Shown: positions 1 through 8,149 of the stretch, in pieces
Numbering within the stretch: position 1 is the first letter of the stretch
Layout of the letters: the number at the start of each line of letters is the position of its first letter
Assembly: GCA_015039465.1 (NCBI GenBank)
Contig: MU130530.1
Span: forward strand, 29,308 to 47,342
From: Phlegmacium glaucopus
Taxonomy: Eukaryota > Basidiomycota > Agaricomycetes > Agaricales > Cortinariaceae
Direction of reading: 5' to 3'
DNA: 18,035 nucleotides
The notes under the pieces: model-generated
Database searches by the model: none
The model's input: only the letters and a program-made list of their open reading frames with translations
Told to the model about the DNA's origin: nothing
Made by a program: the position numbers and the translations under genes

Positions 1-239
1 ACAAAACCCTCAGCCTCAAATATATAAAAGTAACGAAAAGTAATAAATGAATGAATGCAAGCGTTGGTAAGCATTGAGATAAGGGTGGAGATGATCGATT
101 GTTTGTGTTCACTGGTACTACGGTTGCTGCGGTCGTTGCTGGTCGTTGTGTGTTCCTGCTATTGCGGTTCGTGCTGCTGGTACTGCCGCCAGTATAGTCC
201 AGTGGTGCAATGGCGCCGGTGGTCCAGGTGATGGCTGTT
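1..239. other. No gene seen; G/T-rich plus strand
   Basis: The first 239 bases hold no supportable gene. From about 120 onward the plus strand becomes rich in GGT/TGCTGG trinucleotides. The minus-strand open frames here are low-complexity proline, threonine and serine strings caused by that composition, with no recognisable domain or splice structure. Confidence 0.5.
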
Positions 240-515
240 GTTGCTGGTAGCGGTGGAGCTTACTGCTGCTCCTGGTGGTGGTGAAGGTGGTGGTAGTGGA
301 GCGGTGCTGGGGGACAATCTGCGGGACGGGGGCAAAATCTGCGGCCAACGAAATCGTTGGTGGGGCAGTTGTGATAGTTACTGTTGCTGGTAGCGGTTGA
401 GCTTACTGTTGCTCCTGGTGGTGGTGAAGGTGGTGGTAGTGGAGCGGTGTTGGAGGACAATCTGCGGGACGGGGGCAAAATCTGTGGCCAACGAAATCGT
501 TGGGGTGGGGGAGTT
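240..515. repeat. 143-bp tandem duplication
   Basis: Two adjacent copies, about 240-368 and 383-515, align with a constant offset of 143 bp and only scattered substitutions. Landmarks are GTTGCTGGTAGCGGT at 240 and 383, GCGGTG at 301 and 444, and AAATCGTTGG at 351 and 494. The offset changes only after the last landmark. The plus strand is G-rich and C-poor. Open frames that cross both copies encode simple-sequence peptides, so I treat this as non-coding repeat DNA. Confidence 0.85.
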
Positions 516-738
516 GTCCCCAAAAAAGAAATAAGAGATAGCTGCATGTCGTGGGGAGTGGTGGATGATGCTGATAATTGGTGGTAGGTTCTGGCGAGTG
601 TTTCAGGTTTGCTTACTGCTACTTGTTAGTTTGCTCACTCACTTGTTAACTGACACTACTACTGGCTTGTCATTGGTTTCCCCCCTCAATAAAAAATAGA
701 ATCAAAGATTAAATTGTGCTGCCTACTTGTTGTTTGCC

Positions 739-756
739 GCTGCTGCTGCTGCTGCT
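739..756. repeat. (GCT)6 microsatellite
   Basis: Six uninterrupted GCT units lie directly before the first unit of the G-rich minisatellite. Trinucleotide slippage is the likely origin. No coding frame with conserved flanks reads through it. Confidence 0.85.
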
Positions 757-955
757 GCGGGCAAACCTGGGTTGGGGGTGGGCAAATCTGTTGGTTGCTG
801 TTGGTTGATTGACAAGCCAACCTGTGATGTATGCTGCGGGTAAACCTGGGTTGTGGGTGGGCAAATCTGCCGGTTGTTGGTAGACAAGCCAACCTGAGAT
901 GTATGCGGCGGGCAAACCTGGGTAGGGGGTGGGCAAATCTACTGGTTGCTGCTGG
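757..955. repeat. Three-unit G-rich minisatellite, approx. 72-79 bp period
   Basis: Units start at about 757, 836 and 908, so the spacings are 79 and 72 bp. Each begins GCGGGYAAACCTGGGT, followed by a second, related core GGGCAAATCTG. The first two units then share a GACAAGCCAACCTG block and a GATGTATGC block. Each unit contains four runs of at least three G with loops of at most seven bases on the plus strand, at 759-782, 838-861 and 910-933, which fits the canonical G-quadruplex pattern. The GGGCAAA-type core also resembles a core inside the 240-515 duplication. Confidence 0.85.
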
Positions 956-1331
956 TTGGTATGTAAGGGGGCACAAGTAAATATTATTATAGACCAAACA
1001 GTCATCATAAGTAGAGGACCTGGGGTAGTGGATATAATGATGAATGGAGACCGACAAGATGATCATCATTATTAACAGTATTACATTATTTGTTTAAGTA
1101 TTTTCTTTTAAAAGTAGTCAACTGCCAAGTTTGACTTGATATCTGACTTTTTGATCGAATTAAGTTATGAATTTCTTACCTTTCCATCGCCTTCAACTTT
1201 AAGAGCCAACTACGGCGCCGAGGTTTGGAAGCGTTTTTTTAGTTGTGTTGGTGCATTGTAAAAAAATTACAGACTAGGTCTGCGGGGGCGAGCGTTGCGA
1301 CTGCCGTGTGAGTTCCTTCGTAGGCTTTACC
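956..1331. other. No gene seen
   Basis: The sequence has mixed composition and becomes AT-rich between about 1060 and 1200. I found no frame with both splice signals and recognisable residues, no tRNA fold and no clear repeat. Confidence 0.4.
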
Positions 1332-1586
1332 TTACCGAGGTGAGAGGTTCGCGGGTTCGTCGGTGATAGCTGGGGGTTGAAAGGTTTTTCGCGGTTGCTC
1401 GGTTGAGGTGTCTCCTACTGTCGCTGAGGGTGTGGGACGGTCGATATAGGCCTGAGTTTCCTTTTCTTGGTCGTGCAGCTCACCCACCCTTTTCCTAATT
1501 TGTTCGTAGTTGAGCCCGGGTCGTTCGTTTCGTCCCAGTAAATAGAGGCTTTTGCGTGGCCAAAAAAAGGTGGTTGAAACAGACAC
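1332..1586 (-). other. Unrecognised minus-strand open frame, possible exon fragment
   Basis: An open minus-strand frame of about 84 codons has normal, non-repetitive composition. It includes a helical, charged stretch (NYEQIRKRVGELHDQEKE) followed by a Pro/Thr-rich segment. It has no ATG (it begins at GTG), and a plausible donor GTAAGG follows the CTCACCTCG codons near 1335. It may therefore be an internal exon or the remnant of a larger gene or transposon protein. I do not recognise the family and found no convincing flanking exons, so this is a weak call. Confidence 0.25.
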
Positions 1587-1720
1587 TCATTGATATAGTG
1601 AGAAGAAAAAGTAAATTAACTAATACAACAAATCATCCAGTCTTTCTGTGGTTTCTACCACTTTTAAGCTTTTTTTCATACAAAATTATCAGTAGTGAGT
1701 GTCTTTTGGCTGATCTTATA

Positions 1721-2005
1721 ATGAATCTACCCGGTTGGTGGGATTTTCCACCACTTTTTAGCTTTTTTCCAAGCTATTTTAAGTCATAAATATATTTTGA
1801 TTAGTATTTGTAATGGATCTACCCGACCGCTGCCGTTCGCTCGGGGATGCAGCACCTGTGCTATTAGTTTTTAGTTTTTTTCCACGCGATTTATGTAATA
1901 AATATATTTTGATTGGTGTACAATGGATCTACCCGGTCGTTACTGTTCGCTCGGGGATGCAGCACATGTGTCATCGCTTTTTAGTGTTTTTCGGGTCCAG
2001 CGCCT
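1721..2005. repeat. Degenerate tandem repeat series, approx. 92-110 bp
   Basis: Units start with ATGRATCTACCCG at 1721, 1813 and 1923. The second and third share GTTCGCTCGGGGATGCAGCAC. The first and second share the block reading AAATATATTTTGATT near their 3' ends, and all carry a run like CTTTTTAGYTTTTTTCC. A more diverged piece around 1644-1680 (CTACCACTTTTAAGC) may be an earlier unit. The open frames across the repeat differ between units and look fortuitous. Confidence 0.7.
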
Positions 2006-2072
2006 AACGAGAATATTTATTGGATTTTAAGGTCAATTCTGCACAGAAAAATTAGAAAAAAATATTGGCAGA

Positions 2073-2235
2073 AAGTTCGGTTCGAACCGGTTCGAACCCG
2101 GTTCTCAAAAAAAATAATGGTGCCGAACCGAGAACCAAACCGACAAGTTGAAACCAGAACTGGACTGAACTGAACCCGAACCGTCGGTTCGGTTCAGTCG
2201 GTTCGCGGTTCTTGAATCAGTTCTGAACCGAACTT
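2073..2235. mobile_element. GGTTCG-rich element with 11-bp terminal inverted repeats (MITE-like)
   Basis: AAGTTCGGTTC at 2073-2083 is the exact reverse complement of GAACCGAACTT at 2225-2235. The interior consists largely of GGTTCG/CGAACC words in both orientations, so the whole element can fold on itself. There is no coding potential. It could be a miniature inverted-repeat element or a simple-sequence array that is palindromic by composition. No target-site duplication is obvious. Confidence 0.45.
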
Positions 2236-2388
2236 CGGTAACCCTACACGAAAGACATTGGCAGGACCTGTCGATGGATGATTGCCCTCAAGGATGGTTC
2301 TTATTGTCAACTGCTTTCCTTCGACTGTCCAAACTGTCATTCTTCACCGTGGGATCATTACATAAACTTTGGGCGGACTTTGCACCCA

Positions 2389-2735
2389 CCCTACAGTGTC
2401 TTGCATAACCCATGTTTCGCGAATTCGCATTTGTATTTATTTGTCTGTTATAACGGTCACGCATTGGTAAGCTGAGATCTAGAGATTGTGATGTCAACTG
2501 TCGATGCGCTTCAGGTTCAACCCTCCCGCACAGTTCCAACCATGACGTGTCAAATAACGGATGACTTGCGTGCCCGAATCATTTTATGGCATCACAAATT
2601 TCACCTTTCCCCTCAAGCCTCGCGGTGTAATTTGGGTCAGCAGGGCGTGATTGCCCAGTTTGTCCTGTCACAGACAAATAAATACAAATGCGAATTCGCG
2701 AAACAAGTGCGCAAACGGTTATGCAAGAAACTGTA
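2389..2735. repeat. Long fold-back repeat with perfect 36-bp core arms
   Basis: Positions 2413-2448 and 2670-2705 are perfect reverse complements over 36 bp. Outward of this, 2389-2410 (TACAGTGTCTTGCATAACC) pairs with 2716-2735 with one mismatch, after an arm-length difference of roughly ten bases. The total arm is about 60 bp around a spacer of about 220 bp. The arms contain GCGAATTCGC, itself a palindrome. Open frames in this interval exist on both strands, change across the arms and show no family signature. Confidence 0.9.
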
Positions 2736-3146
2736 TTGTAAGCTGGAATGTCAGAAGTACGTTCTGATACACATCATGACACGATTGTGACGCGCTGCGT
2801 TAGAAAATCCAGAGGAAGCCTGAGGAAGCTGACCCTGCTCTCAAGCGCTCATTACGGGTCTCGTTTACATAAGAAGTGACAGCAGGAAAATTCAAAAGAC
2901 ATTGTAAGTGCTATGAAGCGTTAGATCACGAATAATTCGATACAGTTGGCCTTACCAATGCCTCCTTTCTCTTTCTAATCGACATTCGCGCTAGTCCCTC
3001 TCTCAAGAAGTCAAAGGTTTCGAAGTGAACCCTTGTCTTATAATCTGATTCCCATGTATGCCTTGAATTATTTTAAAGTTTCACGGCACAACGATATCAT
3101 AAAATGTGAGATGAAATGGTCTTAGTAAAGACCGTTGTTAGAGCCT
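2736..3146. other. No gene seen; F-box gene 1 downstream flank from about 2899
   Basis: No gene is visible. From about 2899 the sequence is the downstream flank of the F-box gene on the minus strand. It aligns with 5091-5318 and 8738-8926, so it belongs to the duplicated unit. Confidence 0.6.
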
Positions 3147-4781
3147 TCAAGAAGGTGGTAGAAAATCAACGACTACTATTCGTTCGATAACGCCATCATC
3201 GTAATCGAGATATACAAACCTACCAGATGCTGGGCACAAAGAATGGCTGTGTCCACATCCATCCACGGGCAACAACATGCTGACTACCGATGGATCCCTG
3301 TGCGATATAGTGTTAGTGGGGTGAGGTAATATCGATCCGGTATATATTCCACAGTGGTCGGGGGTATCCCAGAAAGAGACCAGGATATCCTCACAAATAT
3401 TGGATGTATAGGGTGTTGCTAGCCTTTCGGAATCACGGGGAGTTAGCTGGAGGGTGTTTATGAAATGGAGGGTAGCGTCGCTCAAGTCGGGTTTGATGAT
3501 GATCTTGAAACGCTGAAGTTCCAAATGCCCTTCATGTACCATGTCGAAATAAAGAGGTTGCGAGGAGCCAAAATACCAGCTGGACATCGTTCTCCAACAG
3601 GGTTCGGGATGGCGTGGAAGACCATCTGGATATTGAAGTGCGATCAGTGGTGGGAGTCGAGGAAGATTGCAACAATCAAGATCAGCGGGTTGAGATAGAG
3701 GTGGAATAGCCCAGATAAATATTCCATCTTCATGTAAAATAACAATGGCTGTCTTTGTAGCGAGCACCTATTGGCTAAGATAAGCTCCACGACTTTTGAC
3801 CTGAAAGATGGGAATACTCATACCTCCACCGTCTTGTAGGAATCAAATATCTTCAGATCAACTTCGCCGATGAAAGACACTGAGGTATTCAGTCGATAGT
3901 CCCAGACTCTCAAAATGATCCCTGGGCCATGGCCATACGGAACGAAGTTGTACCAGATGATGTAGTCAGATAATATATAACTTTGGTCAGGACAATTGTC
4001 CGGGAAATGGCTGAAATCAAGATAAGCAATTTGGGTGAGCTGAGGGGTTTTGCTTTGCGGATATATCTCGTAACAAGAGCAGTTATCATAGCTGTAACGC
4101 GTATCGCCGTGGGTGAATATACCAATCATAGGATAACAAGGTGAACTTACAAATGAAACAAAAAGATTATCAGGCCCATGCCATCAGGGGTGGCGTGAAC
4201 ACTGCCATCGTTAGAGCCATGTTCAGGTCCAAGGGAAGCAATTAACTTGCAATCGGCACTCGATATGTATCCTAAATCCCAAACCCCAACTCCGCTGTGC
4301 GAATAGCCCACCATGTATCGACCACCTGGCACAAGTATGACTTGTTCAGTGATAGCCATTTTCTCTAGACCAATGTCGAATGGACTGCCGATAAATCTAC
4401 TCGCTGTGGGAGACAGTCTCGATTCCGACCCACTGAATCCTTGAGTTGCAAAGGAGGCAGATAGCTCAATCCACCTCCACGGTGCAATCGCAGCCCGTTC
4501 CAGTTCCGCGTCACTCATATCGGGTATAGGGAAACTCGGCAAAAATAGAGTGTTTTCTAGGCATACTCGATGGAGGGCATCGATCCAGATCGATCTTTGC
4601 TTGGTAGCAAGTTGGAGAGTTTTGCATGTCTTCGTTTCAAGTTATTCATTGACAATTTGAGCAACTCGTCAAAAATGAAAAATCGGGAAGGGAATACCTT
4701 ACGCAATGAGAGGATATCGGAAGGATGGAGAAATGTGCAGATTACGATTTGTAAATCAAGCGCAATGTCTACAAGCGCCAT
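3147..4781 (-). CDS. F-box protein, tandem copy 1 (483 aa, 4 exons)
   Basis: Likely substrate adaptor of an SCF-type ubiquitin ligase; the target is unknown. Exons on the minus strand: 4781-4698, 4629-4151, 4091-3824 and 3767-3147; introns are 68, 59 and 56 bp, with phases 0, 2 and 0. The F-box covers about residues 3-50 (LDLQIVICTFLHPSDILSLR, then TCKTLQ after intron 1). WD-like strand endings occur at VWDL (about 144-147), RVWDY (about 249) and FIWAI (about 294), suggesting a divergent beta-propeller-like C-terminal part. I chose the ATG at 4781 because the same ATG-GCN-CTT context starts all three copies. Intron 1 splits the F-box at codon 28 in every copy. No frameshift or stop is seen, so the gene appears intact. 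The family identification rests on the F-box and on resemblance to agaricomycete F-box proteins. The propeller idea is inference. Confidence 0.85.
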
Positions 4782-5090
4782 CGTGGCTGGAACCAAGTAT
4801 GTTCGATCTTTTTTTAAACCCCACCACTATTATCCAGAGGCTATACGATAACGACTTTGGTTCCGTGTGAATGGATTGTTCAATAGGCACATTCAGGTGC
4901 CCTGCTGTACATGACGATTTTGAAGATATCAAGGGTGAATCCAATGATGAACTTGATACCAGGGTGGATAGGTTTTGGGAGACTCGCATCAAAATGATCC
5001 GTGACTTCCAACTGCGACAGTTGATCAAATCCCGCAACGCCTCACACTCGGGGTCAATTCGTTCAAGTTTGTATACAAGAATATCATAGG
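4782..5090 (-). promoter_or_regulatory. Upstream region of F-box gene 1
   Basis: This region holds no gene. It has a T-run near 4808 seen in all three F-box upstream regions. A block ending in the palindrome TTGTATACAA (5069-5078) recurs upstream of F-box genes 2 and 3 and of membrane gene A. The sequence GTGACTTCCAACTGCGACAG (about 5001-5020) recurs near 8330-8348. Promoter function is inferred from position only. Confidence 0.5.
5069..5078. promoter_or_regulatory. Palindrome TTGTATACAA, copy 1
   Basis: This perfect 10-bp palindrome lies about 290 bp upstream of the F-box gene 1 start codon, inside a conserved block followed by GRATATCATA. Related copies are at 7167-7176 (TTGTGTACAA), 8379-8388 and 11023-11032. 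It could be a transcription-factor site or only a passenger of the duplication. Confidence 0.35.
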
Positions 5091-5318
5091 GACAGTAAGC
5101 GCTATAAAGCGTTAGATGATGAATAATTCGTTACGGTGACCTTGCCAATTGCCTTTCTAATCTAGGTCCCTCCTCTCAAGGACTCATAAAGATTTCAAAG
5201 TCAACCCTTATGTTATAATCGGATTCCCATGTATGCTTTGAATTATTTTAAAGTTTCACAAGGCGACGATATCATAACTTGAAAGTGAGAGATGGAATGG
5301 TACTAGTAAAGATTGTTG

Positions 5319-6949
5319 TTAGAGCCTTGAATGTGGTAGGAGATCAATGACCACTATTCTGTTGATATCACGCCGTTTGACATATACAAACCTACCGGAT
5401 GCTGGGCACAAAGAATGGTTGTATCCAGTACTATCCACAGGCAATAACACGCTGCCTACAGATGGGTCGCTGTGCGATATAGTGTTGGTGGGGTGAGATA
5501 ATATCGATCTAGTATATATCCAACCGTCGTCGTCGTCGAAGGTATCCCAGAAAGGGAGCAGGGCATCCTCACAAATATTGAATGTATAGGACCTTGAGCT
5601 CCATTCGGAATCACGGGGAGTTAGCCGGAGGGTATTTATGAAATGGAGGGTAGCGTCGCTCAAGTCGGGTTTTATGATGATCTTGAAACGATGAAGTTTC
5701 AAATGCCGTGGATGTACCACGTCGAAATAAAGAGGGTGCGAAGAGCCAAAATACCAGCTAGACATTGTTCTCCATAAGGGGAATTCGGGATGGTGTGAAA
5801 GACCATCTGGAAATTTAAGTTTGATCAGTGGTGGGATTCGAGCAAGATTGTAACAATCAAGATCAGCGGGTTGAGATAGAGGTGGAATAGCCCAGATCAA
5901 TATTCCGTCCTCTTGTAAAATGACAATGGCTGTCTTTGTAGCGAGCGCCTATTGATTAAGATAAGCTCCACGACTTTTGACCTGAAAGATGGGAATTTCC
6001 GAATACTCATACCTGCATGTTGCGGCCTCCAAATCCGACTTGGGCGGTGAAAGACACTGAAGCGTTCAGTCGATAGTCCCAGACTCTCAAAAGGATCCCA
6101 TGCGGAATGGCGCTATACCAGATGATGTTGTCAGATAATATATAACTTTCGCCAAAAGTTTGGCCTGGGAAAGGGTGGAAATCAATACAAGCAATTTCGG
6201 TGAGCTGAGGGGTTTTGCTTTGCGGATATATCTCGTAACAAGAGCAACTATATTCTTGGTATCTACAACGTGTATCGCCGTGGGTGAATATATCATCATA
6301 GGATAACAAGTTGAACTTACGGACGAATTCGAAGCAAAAAGATTATCAGGCCCATGCCATCAGGGGTGGCACGAACACTGCCATCGTCAGAACCATGTCC
6401 AAGGGAAGCAATTAACTTGCAATCGGCACTCGACATGTATCCTAAATCCCAAACCCCAACTCCATTCAGCGAATACCCCACCATGTATCGACCACCTGGC
6501 ACAAGGATAAGTTGAGTAATAGGCCCGTTCTCTGTACCCATGTCAAACGGATTGTCGATAACTCTAGTTGCTGTGGGGGACAGTCCCGAATCCAACCCAC
6601 TGAATCCTTGAGTTGCAAAGGAGGCAGATAGCTCAATCCACCTCCGCGGTGCGATCGCAGCCTGTTCCAGTTCCGCGTCACTCATTTCGGGTATAGGGAA
6701 GCTCGGCAAAAATAGAGTGTTTTCTAGGCATACTCGATGGAGGGCATGGATCCATATCAATCTTTTCCTCGTAGCAACTTGGAGAGTTTTGCATGTCTTT
6801 GTTTATTCATTGACCGTGACAATTTGAGCAAAAGGAAGAAGTCGGGAGGGGAATCGAATGCATACCCTACGCAATGAGAGAATATCGGAAGGATGGAGAA
6901 ATGTGCAGATTTCGAGTTGTAAATCAAGTGCAATGTCTACAAGCGCCAT
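5319..6949 (-). CDS. F-box protein, tandem copy 2 (479 aa, 4 exons)
   Basis: Paralogue of the genes at 3147-4781 and 8927-10560, and likewise a probable SCF substrate adaptor with unknown target. Exons: 6949-6866, 6796-6321, 6262-6013 and 5948-5319; introns are 69, 58 and 64 bp with the same phases (0, 2, 0). The F-box reads LDLQLEICTFLHPSDILSLR then TCKTLQVATRK, closer to the usual LxLEI pattern than copy 1. VWDL, RVWDY and LIWAI mark WD-like strands. Relative to copies 1 and 3 the last exon differs most: an Asp-rich insertion (FDDDDGW), a Lys/Arg-rich VKRRDINR segment and two or three extra C-terminal residues (SRL). The first half resembles copy 1 more than copy 3. The frame is intact. Confidence 0.85.
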
Positions 6950-7259
6950 TATAGCTGAAATTTCAGAACCAAGTAAGATCGATGAAGTTCGAGTGAGTAT
7001 GATCTTTTTTTTTAGAAGCCATCAATGTTATCATCAAATCTCAGTGCAGTGTAGTCACTGCAGTGAGAACATATTGCGGATTGTGACTGTCACTGACTGA
7101 CTGTGACAGTGATGAACTCCAATCCCGACCCGCATCGCCTGCTAGCAACTCTCGGAGTCAATTCGTTTGTGTACAAGGATATCATAGCCTAGAAAACATA
7201 CATAGTAACTAGAGTGTAAACGGCGGGATTTCGTTGAGCTAGGGTAAGGGCTTTCCCTA
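6950..7259 (-). promoter_or_regulatory. F-box 2 upstream region / membrane gene A downstream region
   Basis: This 310-bp interval separates two genes on the same strand. It carries two hairpin-prone palindromes: 7040-7067 (12-bp arms, one mismatch, 4-base loop) and 7086-7110 (ACTGTCAC / GTGACAGT, perfect, 9-base loop). It also has the TTGTGTACAA variant at 7167-7176. The hairpins are not conserved in the equivalent interval at 10561-11137, which keeps only the words GTGCAGTGAGAA and GTGACTGACAGT. Confidence 0.45.
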
Positions 7260-8149
7260 CTACAAGTACACTGGCCCATGACGTACACCCGCTTCGGGAC
7301 TCTGTCCCACATTCCTAGTTGTTACATCTTCCTGTCTCAGAAAGTTCAATTTAATCTCCAAGGAGAGTTGTCCCGATGGGATGGTGCTGAGCGGTCTCTT
7401 CCACAATTTGCTTCTGAAAACTGCGATGCTTCGAAGCACCAACAGAGTCAGATAAATAACACTATTGAACCGTTAGTCAGTATTTGATTCTCAAAAACCT
7501 AGTTCATCAAGATTGCCCCAGGTAAAGACGCAGGCGGGCCGTTTCAAGGAGGAGGAATTAATCTTGTGACGGTTGAAAAACAGGACATACCTAACAATTA
7601 TCCCAAAACCAGCAGAAATCCCAATCAGAATCTTCACAACCAACTTCCAAAACTCGCATTTCCGACGCGGGTACATTCCACACCAGCTAGAGTTTGGGAA
7701 CGCCTGAAGGATATGGACCACCCCTGGGATGATAAATGCTGTGAGCACGACGTCGACGATCATGTTGAGTAGGATGGGAAAGTTGACGAGGGCATTGATG
7801 ATAGAGAAGATGAGGGAAACAAACATCTACTTCGTGTTAGGCAAGACCAGGACGGCTGGGATAAAGGAGTTAGGATACATACGACTCTTCCAAGTTCTTT
7901 GGTTGCCTCCTTAGCCCACCGAGTAGTGTATCCAAATGGTGCATGTTTGAGGATAATATGGTTTGCGATGAGTAAAACGACAGGGAGGGCGGAGAAGATA
8001 AGGGTGAAGATTATGAGGATCTGAATGGGGCGCTTGAAATAAGAGGATGCTTGGGTCTTTTGGGCGGCGACATTGGTCTGTGCTTCAAATTCATCATTGC
8101 TATCGGGTCGAGGGTCGATGTCGGAGAGGAGAGGAGCTGATTCCATCAT
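7260..8149 (-). CDS. Uncharacterised multi-pass membrane protein, copy A (234 aa, 3 exons)
   Basis: Function unknown. Exons: 8149-7883, 7826-7591 and 7461-7260; introns are 56 bp (phase 0) and 129 bp (phase 2). The N-terminus is cytosol-like and acidic with an ESAPLLSD dileucine-type motif. Hydrophobic segments lie at about residues 41-65, 90-111, 112-132 and 150-183, so four helices are likely, with a WC/KC cysteine pair between helices 3 and 4 (SSWC, RKC). Splicing the 129-bp intron completes helix 4 (ISAGFGIIVS + VIYLTLLVL), which supports it. The C-terminal tail is hydrophilic (WKRPLS, SGQLSLEIK). Compared with copy B it lacks 15 residues in the cysteine loop. I chose the ATG at 8149 because copy B has an ATG at the matching position; the frame is open upstream but diverges there. 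A MARVEL-like fold is possible but unproven. Confidence 0.75.

Larger units (their letters stand above)
2899..5090 (-). repeat. Duplicated unit 1: F-box gene alone
   Basis: This is the first of three copies of the F-box unit. Its downstream edge matches the other two at GTAAGTGCTATGAAGCGTTAGAT (2904-2926), against 5095-5117 and 8742-8764. Its upstream part (about 4925-5090) shares blocks with 10905-11040 and with 8316-8395. Unlike the other two units it is not followed upstream by a membrane-protein gene; unit 2 begins directly at 5091. Confidence 0.8.

Noticed and set aside
757..955. Possible CRISPR-like array
   Set aside because: Units are contiguous and similar throughout, with no unique spacers, in a eukaryotic genome.
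118..1069. Minus-strand open frames encoding Pro/Thr/Gln/His-rich peptides
   Set aside because: They are translations of the G-rich tandem repeats, with overlapping alternatives in different frames and no splice signals.
2075..2105. GGTTCGAACC words resembling a tRNA B-box
   Set aside because: There is no A-box, no cloverleaf and no acceptor stem around it. The words are part of a GGTTCG-rich repeat.
2236..2247. TAACCCTA telomere-like word
   Set aside because: Only a single unit occurs, not an array, so it is chance.
2278..2790. Open frames on both strands in the fold-back region
   Set aside because: They are created by the inverted repeat, have no family signature and are mutually exclusive.
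3910..4125. Alternative-frame minus ORF in F-box exon 3 (also at 6087-6299 and 9657-9893)
   Set aside because: It overlaps the spliced exon in another frame. The frame chosen joins correctly at both introns in all three copies and carries the RVWDY motif.
3147..4781. Calling the F-box proteins canonical WD40 proteins
   Set aside because: Only isolated VWDL, RVWDY and IWAI-type strands are visible, without regular GH...WD repeats, so a WD40 label would be overclaiming.
7491..7826. Unspliced ORF as the only product of membrane gene A
   Set aside because: The splice to exon 3 restores a full hydrophobic helix and a tail conserved with copy B, with a good branch-like CTAAC and AG. The unspliced form is kept only as a possible isoform.
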